From: Acidobacteriaceae bacterium
GTDB lineage: Bacteria; Acidobacteriota; Terriglobia; Terriglobales; Acidobacteriaceae
DNA length: 64,000 bases
Assembly (NCBI GenBank): GCA_003165075.1
Contig: PLSM01000182.1
Location: 1-64,000 of the forward strand
Direction: 5' to 3'
Shown here: positions 52,456 to 62,356 of the stretch, one piece after another
How positions within the stretch are numbered: the first letter of the stretch is position 1
Layout: each line of letters begins with the position of its first letter
Position numbers and translations under genes: made by a program
The notes under the pieces: model-generated
Databases searched by the model: none
What the model saw: the letters and a program-made list of their open reading frames with translations, nothing else
Told to the model about the DNA's origin: nothing

Positions 52456-53109
52456 TTACTCCTGATCTGGACTGAATAAACCCAATTGCAAATCGGCTGC
52501 AGATGATTCTTCGATCCGCGTCACACGCATCTCTTCGGCCGGCAGGATACGGAGAAGATGGCAGGGAGGCCGTTCTACCAATGCCAGATATTCCTCGTAA
52601 TCTTGTGGCTCCAAGATGGTCGTCATTCGGTTATGGATGGGTTGCATGAGTTCGTTTGGCTCTCCGGTGATGACTGCAAAGGTTTGTTCCCATTGATTGG
52701 TCTTCGGGTTCTTCCACAGCTTCCAAACGCCGGCCATTCCGAAGGGTTCCCGGCCCCGGATCACAACCTCGTACTTGGGTTTCTTCCTTCCCTGTTCGAC
52801 CTTCTGCCATTCAAAAATGGCGTCGGCAGGGACGATGCAACGGCGCTGTTGAAATGAGTCCTTCCAGAACGCTGCTTGGTCAATGCGTTCTGAACGCGCC
52901 GTGAAGAGGTGGCGATCAGGCAGTTTGAAGCCCCAGCGCATGAGCGCGATCTCGTGCTCGCCGGATTCGCCGGTAAAAACGACTGGCTGGACGGAGCCGG
53001 GAGCGATGTCGTACTCGGGCTCCAGATAGATGTCCTCGAGGTCCATCCCTACATGAAAAACCTCGGCGATTCGCTGTTTATCGGAAAGTCTGCGGTAGCG
53101 GCCACACAT
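52456..53109 (-). CDS. yedK: SOS response-associated peptidase, YedK/HMCES type
   Basis: This protein forms a covalent link to abasic sites in single-stranded DNA, protecting replication forks. It begins MCGRYRRLSD with the catalytic Cys2. Family segments RCIVPADAIFEWQ and IHNRMTTILEPQDYEEYL follow. 217 residues. It is divergent from imuA-imuB-dnaE2 across 150 bases, fitting shared DNA-damage control. Confidence 0.9.
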   Translation of the reverse strand: MCGRYRRLSDKQRIAEVFHVGMDLEDIYLEPEYDIAPGSVQPVVFTGESGEHEIALMRWGFKLPDRHLFTARSERIDQAAFWKDSFQQRRCIVPADAIFEWQKVEQGRKKPKYEVVIRGREPFGMAGVWKLWKNPKTNQWEQTFAVITGEPNELMQPIHNRMTTILEPQDYEEYLALVERPPCHLLRILPAEEMRVTRIEESSAADLQLGLFSPDQE

Positions 53110-53259
53110 TCCAGCCAGTGTAGGGGATGGCTGGCTGATGCGCAGATATTTTTATCTTGCGGAGGCTCTAGCGTTTAGCGCAATCCTGCACAAAAATTGG
53201 TGCGACAGGGGATTGCCGGACGTCGGAAGAAGGGCGAATATAAGGCGAAGATATTCACC

Positions 53260-54291
53260 ATGCCTTCCGCATCCGCAATCCGGCTCCAAATTGAAACAGC
53301 ACTCGCGCACCGGATCCCCTCTGCTTTGACGCCGATGCCGCAGGTTGCGCGGCTTGTAGCGCCTACAGGCATTGCGGCGGTGGATAACCAGTTGGAAGGC
53401 GGTCTGCCCGTGGGGGCTACTACGGAGTTTGTGGGTCCGGAATGCAGCGGGCACACCTCGGTGGCGCTTGCGTTTCTTGCCCAGATGATGCGGATGGGGA
53501 ACGTATGCGCATGGATTGACGTTTGCGATGGGCTGGATCCCGAGTCGGCAGCGGCAACCGGTATCGACCTGTCGCGCCTGCTCTGGGTGAGATGTGGAGT
53601 TTCAGCAGAACCTGCGCGGTTGTCCCCGGGCTTACAGTTTCCTCAGAAATATCTTGTCCCTCCGCCGGTAATGAAAGGATTCCACGGCGGCGGGTTCGGT
53701 CCGCACCCACAGACGGAGGTCAAAGGGCTCTCGGAGGCCGCAAGCGATCTGCTGCGGCCAGAGGCCTTTGCGCCGCGCTGCGCGGAGCCGCAGCGAAGGA
53801 TGAAGCCGGAACGCGAAGTTTTTTTGCCGGTTTCGCCGATGCCTGCAGCGAAGTTGAACCCGCGCGTGAGGTCTGGAAAACCGTGGGCGCGGATCGAACA
53901 GGCGCTTCGTGTGGCCGATCTGCTGCTGCAAGCTGGTGGCTTTGCCGCGATTGTGCTGGACATGGCCAGCATTGCGCCGGAGTATTCTGCGCGCGTGCCG
54001 CTGGCGACGTGGTTTCGTTACCGGGCAGCGGCGGAACGGACGCAGACGAGCCTACTCTTGCTGACGCAGCATTCTTGCGCAAAGAGCAGCGCAGAACTGC
54101 TGCTGCGATTCCAGCATGGCAAGGCATGCGACGACGAGACCACGGTCTTTACAGGAATCGAATATCGGATGGAAGTGGAGCGACGGCGATTCACACAGGT
54201 TCACGCGAATATTGTTCCAATGCGCAAGCCCTCGCAGAGAGAGAACGGCGTGCACTGGCGCAGCCACTCTACATGGGCAGGTGTGCGATGA
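53260..54291 (+). CDS. imuA: ImuA-like protein of the mutagenesis cassette
   Basis: This RecA-like accessory protein is thought to support translesion synthesis by ImuB and DnaE2. GIAAVDNQLEGGLPVGATTE resembles the start of a RecA-type fold. The usual Walker loop is modified to GPECSGHTSVAL, without the GKT/S lysine. The ATG at 53260 is preferred over the frame opening at 53197 (343 residues). ATGA overlap with imuB. Confidence 0.8.
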   Translation: MPSASAIRLQIETALAHRIPSALTPMPQVARLVAPTGIAAVDNQLEGGLPVGATTEFVGPECSGHTSVALAFLAQMMRMGNVCAWIDVCDGLDPESAAATGIDLSRLLWVRCGVSAEPARLSPGLQFPQKYLVPPPVMKGFHGGGFGPHPQTEVKGLSEAASDLLRPEAFAPRCAEPQRRMKPEREVFLPVSPMPAAKLNPRVRSGKPWARIEQALRVADLLLQAGGFAAIVLDMASIAPEYSARVPLATWFRYRAAAERTQTSLLLLTQHSCAKSSAELLLRFQHGKACDDETTVFTGIEYRMEVERRRFTQVHANIVPMRKPSQRENGVHWRSHSTWAGVR

Positions 54292-55799
54292 ACCCCGGGG
54301 AGTGCTATGCCTGTGTTTGCGTCAAGGAATTTCCAGCACAGGCGTTGTTGCGGCTGCGGCCGAATTTGTGTGATCGCGCCTGCGTGGTGATGGAAGGCGA
54401 ACCGCCGCTGCAGCAAGTGTGTTCATTGACACGAAGAGCACGCGCTCTCGGTTTGGCTTGCGGCATGACGAAGGTGGAGATAGAGACGTTTTCGCATATC
54501 ACCGTGCTGGCACGCGCGGCCATCGAAGAGGAAGCGGCAAAGGCGGTGCTGCTCGAGTGTGCGGGAGGATTCTCTCCGCGAATAGAAGAGTGCAGCGAAG
54601 AGGGCATATTCCTGTGTGCAATTGACATCGCAGGAACTGAGAAGTTATTTGGACCCGCGGAGATACTGGCGAGCAACCTTCTTGCCCGTATCCGTGCGTT
54701 GGGCATCATGGCTTGCATTGCCATCAGCCACAACTTTCATGCCGCAGTAGCAACTGCAAAAGGGCTCACGGCACGCAGCCCGGTCCAAATAATTCCGGAA
54801 GGCGAGGAAAATGATGCGCTGGCATCGTTGCCGCTTGCTGTTCTAGGCTTGACGGAAGAACACGCAGAGACTTTCTCGCTATGGGGCATTCGCAGTTTGG
54901 GAATGCTGGCGGATTTGCCCGAGAAGGAATTAATTGCGCGTATGGGACAAGCGGGCAAGCATCTTAGACAACTTGCGCGCGGCGAGCGGACGCATCTGTT
55001 TCAGCCGGTGGAGCTTAAGTTCGCGCTCAGAGAATGCATGGAGCTTGAATCGCCTGTCGAAGTTCTCGATGCGCTGCTCTTTGTAGCAAACCTGATGTTG
55101 GAGCAACTCATCCTTCGGGCGACAGCGCACGTGCTGGCGCTAGCTGCGGTCACCGTCACACTGATGCTGGAGGGGGGCACTTCGCATGCTCGCACGATCA
55201 AGCCAGCGCTACCGATGAATGACCAACAGGTGTGGCTCAAGCTGCTGCATCTCGATCTTGAAGCACACCCTCCGCATGCCGCAATTGTGGCAGTCACGCT
55301 TGAAGCGGAGCCGGCCAGGACGAGCAAGGTTCAGCTTGGATTGTTTTCTCCGCAGTTCCCGGAACCGTCGCGATTCGATGTGACACTGGCGCGTATTCGT
55401 GCGATTGTGGGCGAGGAGAATGTAGGTCGCGCGGTGCTGAAGGATACGCACGCAGCGGATGGATTTGGCATGGAGCCGTTTCAAGTGCCTTCCATGGAAG
55501 TGGCGGAATTTTCACCTGCTACCGTGCGGCCTGCGCTGCGGCGGATTCGCCCATTCGAAACAATCTTCGTTGTGTTAAAGGCCGGACGGCCGGGTACATT
55601 TGCTTTTCGCGAGCAGCGTTATGTGGTGGAGCGCGCATACGGTCCATGGTTGAGCAGCGGAGATTGGTGGAATCAGACGCTTTGGGGATGCGAGCAATGG
55701 GACCTGGTGGCACGCACGCAAAGTGGCGCAATGCTCTGTTGCTGCCTGGTAAGGGATGTGCTTCAGGACCAATGGCAGATGGTTGCACTGTATGACTGA
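54288..55799 (+). CDS. imuB: ImuB, Y-family polymerase homologue
   Basis: ImuB is a Y-family polymerase relative that usually lacks catalytic residues and recruits DnaE2 to the clamp. The palm-like N-terminus (YACVCVKEFPAQALLRL) lacks the first catalytic aspartate, and later RARALGLACGMTK and FLCAIDIAGTEKLFGP are family segments. QLGLFSP near residue 350 recalls a beta-clamp-binding peptide. 503 residues starting at the overlapping ATGA. The frame extends upstream inside imuA, but that part is not a gene. Confidence 0.85.
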   Translation: MNPGECYACVCVKEFPAQALLRLRPNLCDRACVVMEGEPPLQQVCSLTRRARALGLACGMTKVEIETFSHITVLARAAIEEEAAKAVLLECAGGFSPRIEECSEEGIFLCAIDIAGTEKLFGPAEILASNLLARIRALGIMACIAISHNFHAAVATAKGLTARSPVQIIPEGEENDALASLPLAVLGLTEEHAETFSLWGIRSLGMLADLPEKELIARMGQAGKHLRQLARGERTHLFQPVELKFALRECMELESPVEVLDALLFVANLMLEQLILRATAHVLALAAVTVTLMLEGGTSHARTIKPALPMNDQQVWLKLLHLDLEAHPPHAAIVAVTLEAEPARTSKVQLGLFSPQFPEPSRFDVTLARIRAIVGEENVGRAVLKDTHAADGFGMEPFQVPSMEVAEFSPATVRPALRRIRPFETIFVVLKAGRPGTFAFREQRYVVERAYGPWLSSGDWWNQTLWGCEQWDLVARTQSGAMLCCCLVRDVLQDQWQMVALYD

Positions 55800-58700
55800 G
55801 CGGTACATCGAGTTGCACTCCGCCAGTGCGTTCAGCTTTCTTGAAGCTGCATCCCAGCCTGAAGATCTGATCGAGCGTGGAGTCGCACTCGAAATGCCGG
55901 CGATGGCACTGCTCGATCACAACGGTGTATACGGCTCGGCTCGCTTTCACACTAGCGCAAAACGCAGTGGTATTCGCGCGCATGTAGGAGCGGAGATTTC
56001 GGTCACGAGTTTTGGACCGCGATTGACACCTCCGCAATGGCTGCCGCATCAGTACAAGAACGAACCAGCGCGCCTTCCATTGCTCTGCGCGTCGCGCGAA
56101 GGCTACCAGAATCTTTGCCAGCTCATAACGCAGTTCAAGATGCATGAGACCTCGAAAGGCGACGGTGCAACGACCTTCGATGACCTAAGCCAATATGCGG
56201 CAGGCCTAATCTGTCTGACCGGAGGCGATGAAGGCCCTTTGGCAGCAGCACTGACTCGAGGCGGTGAAGCCGCGGGGCGCGAGACCGTGGAACGGCTGAT
56301 ACGCATCTTCGGGCGTAAGAGTGTTTACGTCGAATTGCAGCGACATCAGGAGCGAGAGGAAGAGTGGCGAAACCAGGCTGCAATTCGCATTGCACGCTCG
56401 CTGCGACTGCCGATGCTTGCAACAAACGGCGTACGATATGCGACCGCCAATGATCGCGAGATTCAGGACGTGTTTACTGCGATCCGTCATCATGTTGAGC
56501 TCGACCAGGCAGGACGTCTGCTGGCACTCAACAGCCAGCGTCATTTGCGGACGGCGCAGGAAATGGCTGCACTCTTTCACGATGTTCCAGGAGCTATCGA
56601 GAATACTGTCAACCTTTCCGCGCTCTTGAAGTTTGAACTGAACGATCTTGGCTACGAGTTTCCGCGGTATCCCGTGCCTAACGGAGAGACAATGGACAGC
56701 TTTTTGCACAAGCGTGTTGCAGAGGGTGTTCAGCGCCGCTACGGGTCTGCTAAGCGGGATTTGCTGGATCGCGCGAAAAAACAGGTAGAACATGAGTTGA
56801 CATTGATTGCGAAGCTGGGGTTTTCCGGATACTTCCTGATCGTTTGGGACATTATTCAGTTCTGCAAACAACACGACATCCTGGTGCAGGGGCGCGGTTC
56901 TGCGGCAAACTCCGCCGTTTGCTATGCTCTGGAAATTACAGCTGTCGATCCTGTCGGGATGGAACTGCTCTTCGAACGCTTTCTAAGCGAGAATCGCGGT
57001 GAATGGCCAGACATCGATTTGGATCTCCCTTCCAGCGACCATCGCGAACAGGTGATCCAGCACATCTATGAGCAGTATGGGGCACTGGGCGCGGCGATGA
57101 CAGCCAACGTCATCACCTATCGCGGACGCTCGGCTGCGCGTGAGGTAGGTAAGGCGCTGGGCTTTGACGGTGAGACGATTGAGCGCTTGTCCGGACTTAT
57201 CGGGCACTGGGAATGGCGCGGACCTAATGACACGATGGCCAAGCATTTTGAACAGGCTGGGTTCGATGTCCGGCATCCACGCATTGCGCGTTATTTCGAT
57301 CTGTGCCAGCGCATGCGAGATCTGCCGCGGCACCTTGGCCAGCACTCGGGCGGCATGGTCATCTGCGCGGGAATGCTGAACCGCGTTGTGCCCCTTGAGC
57401 GCGCATCAATGCCCGGCCGCACCGTCGTGCAATGGGATAAGGAAGACTGCGCCGATCTGGGCATTATCAAGGTGGACCTTCTGGGCCTGGGCATGATGGC
57501 CGTGCTCAAGGATTCAATCGAGTTGGTCCCGCGCCACTATGGAAAACAGATTGACCTGGCCACATTGCCTGAGGACACACTGGTTTACGAGACACTGCGG
57601 AAGGCCGATACAGTGGGCATGTTTCAGGTGGAGAGCCGGGCGCAGATGGCTTCGCTTCCACACAACGCTCCGGTGCGCTTCTACGACCTTGTCGTGCAGG
57701 TGGCGATTATCCGTCCCGGCCCTATCGTGGGCAAGATGATGCACCCGTACATGCGACGCCGGCAGGGGAAGGAAGCCGTAACTTATCCTCACCCCTCGTT
57801 GGAACCAGTGTTAAAGCGCACGCTCGGTGTGCCGCTCTTCCAGGAGCAGTTGCTGCGCATGGCAATGACTGTGGCCAGTTTCAGCGGCGCAGAGGCTGAG
57901 GAGTTACGCCGCGCCGTGGGAATGCGCCGCTCAATGCAACGCATGAAAGACCTCGAAGGCCGCTTGCGCCAGGGCATGACGCGCAATGGCATTGCCCCAG
58001 ATGCTCAGGACAGCATCGTGCAAGGCATCTCTTCGTTCGCAATGTATGGGTTCCCCGAAAGTCATGCGGCCAGCTTTGCGCTGATTGCCTACGCTTCGGC
58101 TTATCTCAAAGTCCATTACCTTGCGGCTTTCACCTGCGCCATGCTCAATAATCAGCCGATGGGCTTCTACTCACCTGCAGTTCTTGTCAAGGATGCGCAG
58201 CGCCATGGTTTGCGCGTGCGCCCTATTGATGTTCTGCGTTCCGATTGGCTCTGCACAGTTGAAACGGAGCCGGATGGCTCTCTCTCACTCCGCATCGGTC
58301 TTCACTATGCCAGGGGTCTTCGTCAATCGTCTGCAGATGCTTTGCTGAGGTCACGCAACAGCGAGTGCGCGTTTGCGTCTGTTGATGACATGACCACGCG
58401 CGTGCCGGAACTCAACCGCAAAGAGCTTGTCGCGTTGGCCCGCATCGGCGCGCTGAACTCACTGGATAAAATCCGGCACCGCCGCGACGCGCTGTGGCAG
58501 GTGGAAGAAGCAGGCCGCCCCGTTGGACCCTTGTTGCGTAATGTGGCGCCCCTGTCTGAGGATGCGACCCCACCAATGCCGCTGAAGCAAATGACGACGG
58601 ACGAACGGCTCTCCGCCGACTTTACAGGAACCGGCCTCACCACCGGTCCGCATCTGATGGCCTATCACCGTTCAACTTTGAGGCACGATGGCTTTCTCTC

Positions 58701-59007
58701 GGCGGAGGAATTGTCTAAAGGGAACAACCATCAAAGCGTGCGCGTCGCCGGTTGCGTCATTGCCCGCCAGCGTCCCGGCACCGCAAAGGGCTTTGTATTT
58801 CTCTCACTCGAAGACGAGACCGGCATTATAAATATCATTCTTACTCCCGATGTATTCGAGCAGAACCGCATCGTCGTTACGCGAGGCAGATTTCTGCGTA
58901 TCGAAGGTTCGCTCCAGATTCAGGATGGCGTCATCCACGTCAAGGCACAACGTATCTTGTTGCTCGACATCACCGCCGTGCCGATCCGTTCGCGTGATTT
59001 CCACTGA
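55792..59007 (+). CDS. dnaE2: Error-prone DNA polymerase DnaE2
   Basis: This is an alternative replicative polymerase alpha subunit used for damage-induced mutagenesis. The PHP domain (ELHSASAFSFLEAASQPEDL ... MALLDHNGVYG), the polymerase core (VQGRGSAANSAVCYALEIT and PDIDLDLPSSDHRE) and a C-terminal OB fold are present. 1071 residues, near DnaE2 size. It overlaps imuB by eight bases. Confidence 0.93.
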   Translation: MTERYIELHSASAFSFLEAASQPEDLIERGVALEMPAMALLDHNGVYGSARFHTSAKRSGIRAHVGAEISVTSFGPRLTPPQWLPHQYKNEPARLPLLCASREGYQNLCQLITQFKMHETSKGDGATTFDDLSQYAAGLICLTGGDEGPLAAALTRGGEAAGRETVERLIRIFGRKSVYVELQRHQEREEEWRNQAAIRIARSLRLPMLATNGVRYATANDREIQDVFTAIRHHVELDQAGRLLALNSQRHLRTAQEMAALFHDVPGAIENTVNLSALLKFELNDLGYEFPRYPVPNGETMDSFLHKRVAEGVQRRYGSAKRDLLDRAKKQVEHELTLIAKLGFSGYFLIVWDIIQFCKQHDILVQGRGSAANSAVCYALEITAVDPVGMELLFERFLSENRGEWPDIDLDLPSSDHREQVIQHIYEQYGALGAAMTANVITYRGRSAAREVGKALGFDGETIERLSGLIGHWEWRGPNDTMAKHFEQAGFDVRHPRIARYFDLCQRMRDLPRHLGQHSGGMVICAGMLNRVVPLERASMPGRTVVQWDKEDCADLGIIKVDLLGLGMMAVLKDSIELVPRHYGKQIDLATLPEDTLVYETLRKADTVGMFQVESRAQMASLPHNAPVRFYDLVVQVAIIRPGPIVGKMMHPYMRRRQGKEAVTYPHPSLEPVLKRTLGVPLFQEQLLRMAMTVASFSGAEAEELRRAVGMRRSMQRMKDLEGRLRQGMTRNGIAPDAQDSIVQGISSFAMYGFPESHAASFALIAYASAYLKVHYLAAFTCAMLNNQPMGFYSPAVLVKDAQRHGLRVRPIDVLRSDWLCTVETEPDGSLSLRIGLHYARGLRQSSADALLRSRNSECAFASVDDMTTRVPELNRKELVALARIGALNSLDKIRHRRDALWQVEEAGRPVGPLLRNVAPLSEDATPPMPLKQMTTDERLSADFTGTGLTTGPHLMAYHRSTLRHDGFLSAEELSKGNNHQSVRVAGCVIARQRPGTAKGFVFLSLEDETGIINIILTPDVFEQNRIVVTRGRFLRIEGSLQIQDGVIHVKAQRILLLDITAVPIRSRDFH

Positions 59008-59096
59008 CGGCCAGGAAGGGTGATTCCGCGGCGATGAGAGAAATTACGATACTTGCGGGCTTTGACATACCGGTCCGGTAACCCCAGATCGCAGGT

Positions 59097-60257
59097 GTGA
59101 CCAAAGTCGCTGACTGCCGGCTGCCCCTGCACTTACCTTTGAACCAGAAGGAAGCAACTGACACGGGTGCACAAGCAGTGGAAAGATACCCCTACAACAG
59201 AGAGAAGAACGTCCTGATTCGGCGGTCCACTCCAGACCGCTCGCAGCGCATCCGGCGGATTGTGCAGTTGTTGTTTGTCGCCCTGAACGGCTTGCTCGGT
59301 GTGCAGTTCCTTCTATGGGTCCGCTACTTTGAGAGCGGCGGGAATAGCATGTATGTTCCTCGACCGGCCGGCGTGGAGGGGTGGCTGCCCATTGCAGGCC
59401 TCATGAATTTGAAGTACTTTCTGCTCACAGGGCATGTTCCGTCCATCCATCCGGCCGCAATGTTTCTGTTTATTGCGTTCGTGCTGATGAGTCTCCTCCT
59501 GAAAAAAGCCTTCTGTGCCTGGCTGTGCCCGATCGGGACACTCTCTGAGGCTCTGTGGAGGCTGGGCCGCAAAGTCTTCGGGCGCAATCTGCGCCTTCAC
59601 AGGTGGGCCGACATTCCGCTTCGCGGCCTGAAGTATCTCCTGCTCGGCTTCTTTGTCTTTGTGATTGGAACCATGTCAGCCGAAGCGCTAGTGGGATTCA
59701 TGAATACCCCCTATGGGCTGGTGGCAGACGTTAAGATGTTGAATTTCTTCCGCAACATGGGGCAGACAGCAGCTATCGTTCTTGTTCTGCTGGCACTTGG
59801 CTCAATGTTGGTGCAGAACTTCTGGTGCCGGTATCTCTGTCCTTACGGCGCGCTGATAGGGCTGGTTTCTGTTCTGAGTCCGGTCAAGATTCGCCGGGAC
59901 GCCGAAGCTTGCATCGATTGCGCGAAGTGCGCACGAGCCTGTCCGGCCGGTTTGCCAGTTGACCACCTGGTGCAGATCCGGTCGGCAGAGTGCAGCGCGT
60001 GCATGGAGTGTGTCGCAGCTTGCCCGGCGCAGAATGCCCTGCAGTTCTCCCTGCCAGCGCGACACGCGGCTGCACCTGCGCAGCGTTGGTTTCGCCGTTC
60101 CGTTGGGCCATTGGCAATCGCCGGCATTGTCGCTTACATCTTTTTTGGACTCATACTCATCGCCAGGGCAACGGGCCATTGGCAGACAAACATGCCCCGC
60201 GACGCCTATATGAACCTGATGCCGCATGCGAACGAAGTGACCCACCCAGGCATATAG
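59097..60257 (+). CDS. NapH/CcoG-like membrane 4Fe-4S protein
   Basis: This is a 386-residue polyferredoxin with about five membrane helices. CAWLCPIGTLSE and CRYLCPYGALIG lie at membrane edges. Two [4Fe-4S] sites, CIDCAKCARACPAG and CSACMECVAACPAQ, follow. Relatives move electrons across the membrane (NapH, NosR C-terminal part). It has a GTG start 89 bases after dnaE2; a later start is possible. No partner oxidoreductase lies beside it, so its role is open. Confidence 0.85.
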   Translation: MTKVADCRLPLHLPLNQKEATDTGAQAVERYPYNREKNVLIRRSTPDRSQRIRRIVQLLFVALNGLLGVQFLLWVRYFESGGNSMYVPRPAGVEGWLPIAGLMNLKYFLLTGHVPSIHPAAMFLFIAFVLMSLLLKKAFCAWLCPIGTLSEALWRLGRKVFGRNLRLHRWADIPLRGLKYLLLGFFVFVIGTMSAEALVGFMNTPYGLVADVKMLNFFRNMGQTAAIVLVLLALGSMLVQNFWCRYLCPYGALIGLVSVLSPVKIRRDAEACIDCAKCARACPAGLPVDHLVQIRSAECSACMECVAACPAQNALQFSLPARHAAAPAQRWFRRSVGPLAIAGIVAYIFFGLILIARATGHWQTNMPRDAYMNLMPHANEVTHPGI

Positions 60258-60807
60258 GAACCGACCACGCGGAGTGTTGATTTTTCGGTTCTCTATAAGC
60301 CTCTCCAAGAACTTGGCGGCGCCCGCGTGGGAACAGATGGCGGCATCCGGGGGAGAGCGCCGGGAAGTACGGCGACGTCGCCGTTTAACCGATGAGTAAC
60401 CCTACCCCCCCCCTATTCTGTAGATAAATTCTCTCTTTTCATGCGTTTACGATAGAGATTTCGCTGCAAAATATTGATTCTGCAGACGTTAGCTGCAGAA
60501 TATAGATATCAAAAAAGTTAGGCCGCTTTTCGGGTGTGAGGGGGATAGATTACATTGCGCATTCACGAAGACAAGGCACTCCGCACCTGTCCGTGCGCAA
60601 CTTCAGGACCGTGATTCGACTGGCAATGCTCCCCGCCCCGTGATCGACCTATCGATACTCAACTCAAATTCAATTATGCGCCGCACGCACATAATTCTAT
60701 GCAAGAGTGAAGTGCCGTCTCCGGCCTTGTTGGTTTCTGGACAGGCGCTATAAAGCCCACGAAGAAATCCAACGCAATCGCACGCTGCCGCTCCGGAAGC
60801 GGCCAGT
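60258..60807. other. 550-base non-coding region with repeats
   Basis: No supported gene lies between these convergent genes. It contains a C-rich run (ccctaccccccccctatt at about 60400), a TA-rich middle and the repeats at 60463-60507. Open frames here are short and unlike proteins. Confidence 0.6.
60463..60507. repeat. Nested direct and inverted repeat
   Basis: GCTGCAAAATATTGAT (60463-60478) recurs as GCTGCAGAATATAGAT (60492-60507), 14 of 16 identical and 29 bases apart. Between them ATTCTGCAG (60477-60485) and CTGCAGAAT (60493-60501) form a perfect 9-base inverted repeat with a 7-base loop. Confidence 0.8.
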
Positions 60808-62124
60808 TCAGCTCCACCAAGTCTCGCCGGGAGCCAGGTGTGCGCGCACATGGTCCGGGTTCGGCTCGACGCCAAGGCCAGGCTTATCCGGAATGAGGAT
60901 CCTGCCGTCCTTCACAAGCGGTCCGTCGTGGATCACGAAGTCTTCCCAGCCTTTCACCGGGTCTCCGACGATATGACCCCAAGGCGTATCGGCGGATTTT
61001 CCATTCAGTCGGCCGATACTGAGCTCATGAGCTTTGAAATCGCGCATGGCAGCCGCGCTGTGCGCCGAAGCGACAGCTCCGAGCGGACCAGACGCGTTGT
61101 GGGAACATACCGGCATGTCGAAAACGTCGGCCAGGTCTGAGATTTTCCTGGCCTCCAGCAAACCTCCAGCTTTGGGAATATCAATTTGCACGATGTGACA
61201 GCCCTGGTGAACGATGAAGGGCATAAAACCGCGCCTGGTATAGAGGTTTTCACCGGTGAGGATGGGTATGGGAGATTCTTCGGTAAGCTTGACCCAGGAA
61301 TCACAAAAGTCGGGCGGCAGGAGATCCTCGATCCACATCGGTCGAATAGGTGCAACCGCGCGCGCAAGGTTCAGAGCATCGGCTACGTCCAGCTCCCAAT
61401 GCGTATGCACTGCAATTCCGAAATCCGGCCCCAACGCCTGGCGCACATTTGCAAAACCTTTGGCATTTTTGTCCAGGTCTTCATTCGTCAACTGCCGGTT
61501 ATAACCGCGTGGATTGTCGAAGACCGTGTTGTAAAGATTCTCTTTCGGATATCCTACGCGCAGGATGTCAGTCTTCACCGCAGTGAGGCCGAAGGGATGC
61601 TCTTTGATCGCAGCCGCCCATTCGGTGCAAGATGCTGAATCAAGGAAATTCTCCGGGCTACTGGTCAGATAGACGCGCACGCCGGTGCGATATTGGCCGC
61701 CAAGCAGTTTGCATACCGGTTGGCCAAGAAGCCGGCCCGCAAGATCCCAGAGCGCTATCTCCACTCCGCTGATTGCGGTGACGGTCACGCCGGCAATGGC
61801 ACCCGCTCCACCAGCGCGAAGAATCATCTTCGTATACAAAGGATCGATATCCAGCGGATCTTCGCCGAGGATGACTTCCCGCAAATACCCCATCATCACA
61901 TCCTTCACGCCGAATCCCCAATAGGCCTCACCATATCCGCTGATTCCCGCATCCGTATCGATGCGCACCAAGGTGTTGCCGCCGGGTATGCCTATCACCA
62001 TGGCCTTCAGGTCCGTAATTTTGACCTTCTTTCGCAGAGGCTCAGCCATGGCTGAATAGTGTTGCAACGCGAACGAGGCGGGAATCACCGCCGCAAGTCC
62101 TTGCAGAACATTCCGTCTCTTCAT
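60808..62124 (-). CDS. Exported enolase-superfamily (mandelate racemase-like) enzyme
   Basis: This 438-residue protein has the mandelate racemase/muconate lactonising fold. Residues AVKTDIL, then AVHTHWELD, WIEDLLPP and TGENLYTR line the metal site, with SHNASGPLG carrying the late histidine. Sugar-acid dehydration is typical, but the substrate is not deduced. The N-terminus MKRRNVLQGLAAVIPASFAL looks like a twin-arginine leader, so the enzyme seems exported, unusual for this superfamily. The ATG at 62124 is preferred over the frame to 62358. Confidence 0.85.
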   Translation of the reverse strand: MKRRNVLQGLAAVIPASFALQHYSAMAEPLRKKVKITDLKAMVIGIPGGNTLVRIDTDAGISGYGEAYWGFGVKDVMMGYLREVILGEDPLDIDPLYTKMILRAGGAGAIAGVTVTAISGVEIALWDLAGRLLGQPVCKLLGGQYRTGVRVYLTSSPENFLDSASCTEWAAAIKEHPFGLTAVKTDILRVGYPKENLYNTVFDNPRGYNRQLTNEDLDKNAKGFANVRQALGPDFGIAVHTHWELDVADALNLARAVAPIRPMWIEDLLPPDFCDSWVKLTEESPIPILTGENLYTRRGFMPFIVHQGCHIVQIDIPKAGGLLEARKISDLADVFDMPVCSHNASGPLGAVASAHSAAAMRDFKAHELSIGRLNGKSADTPWGHIVGDPVKGWEDFVIHDGPLVKDGRILIPDKPGLGVEPNPDHVRAHLAPGETWWS

Positions 62125-62356
62125 GAAACACCTCACTTCGGCAAAGTTAACGTGAAATGGAAACACGAATACAGAGCAACAATCCAGTATGCTGGACAAG
62201 ATCGTCAGGCGGCTGCTGGAATGTGACCGGAGTTGCTTCCAATGGTACGCCGGATTCATTTGCCCCCGGCGTCGTATGTACCAATTGATGTGAGAGAAAA
62301 TGGCGCCCGGGACAGAACCAGAAGATAGGCAGAAGAGTAAGTCGGGGTGGAGGAAC

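Noticed and set aside
53523-54287. In-frame extension of imuB across imuA (758-residue frame)
   Set aside because: It lies wholly inside imuA in another frame and has an Arg/Ala-rich shadow composition; the overlapping ATGA at 54288 is the normal start.
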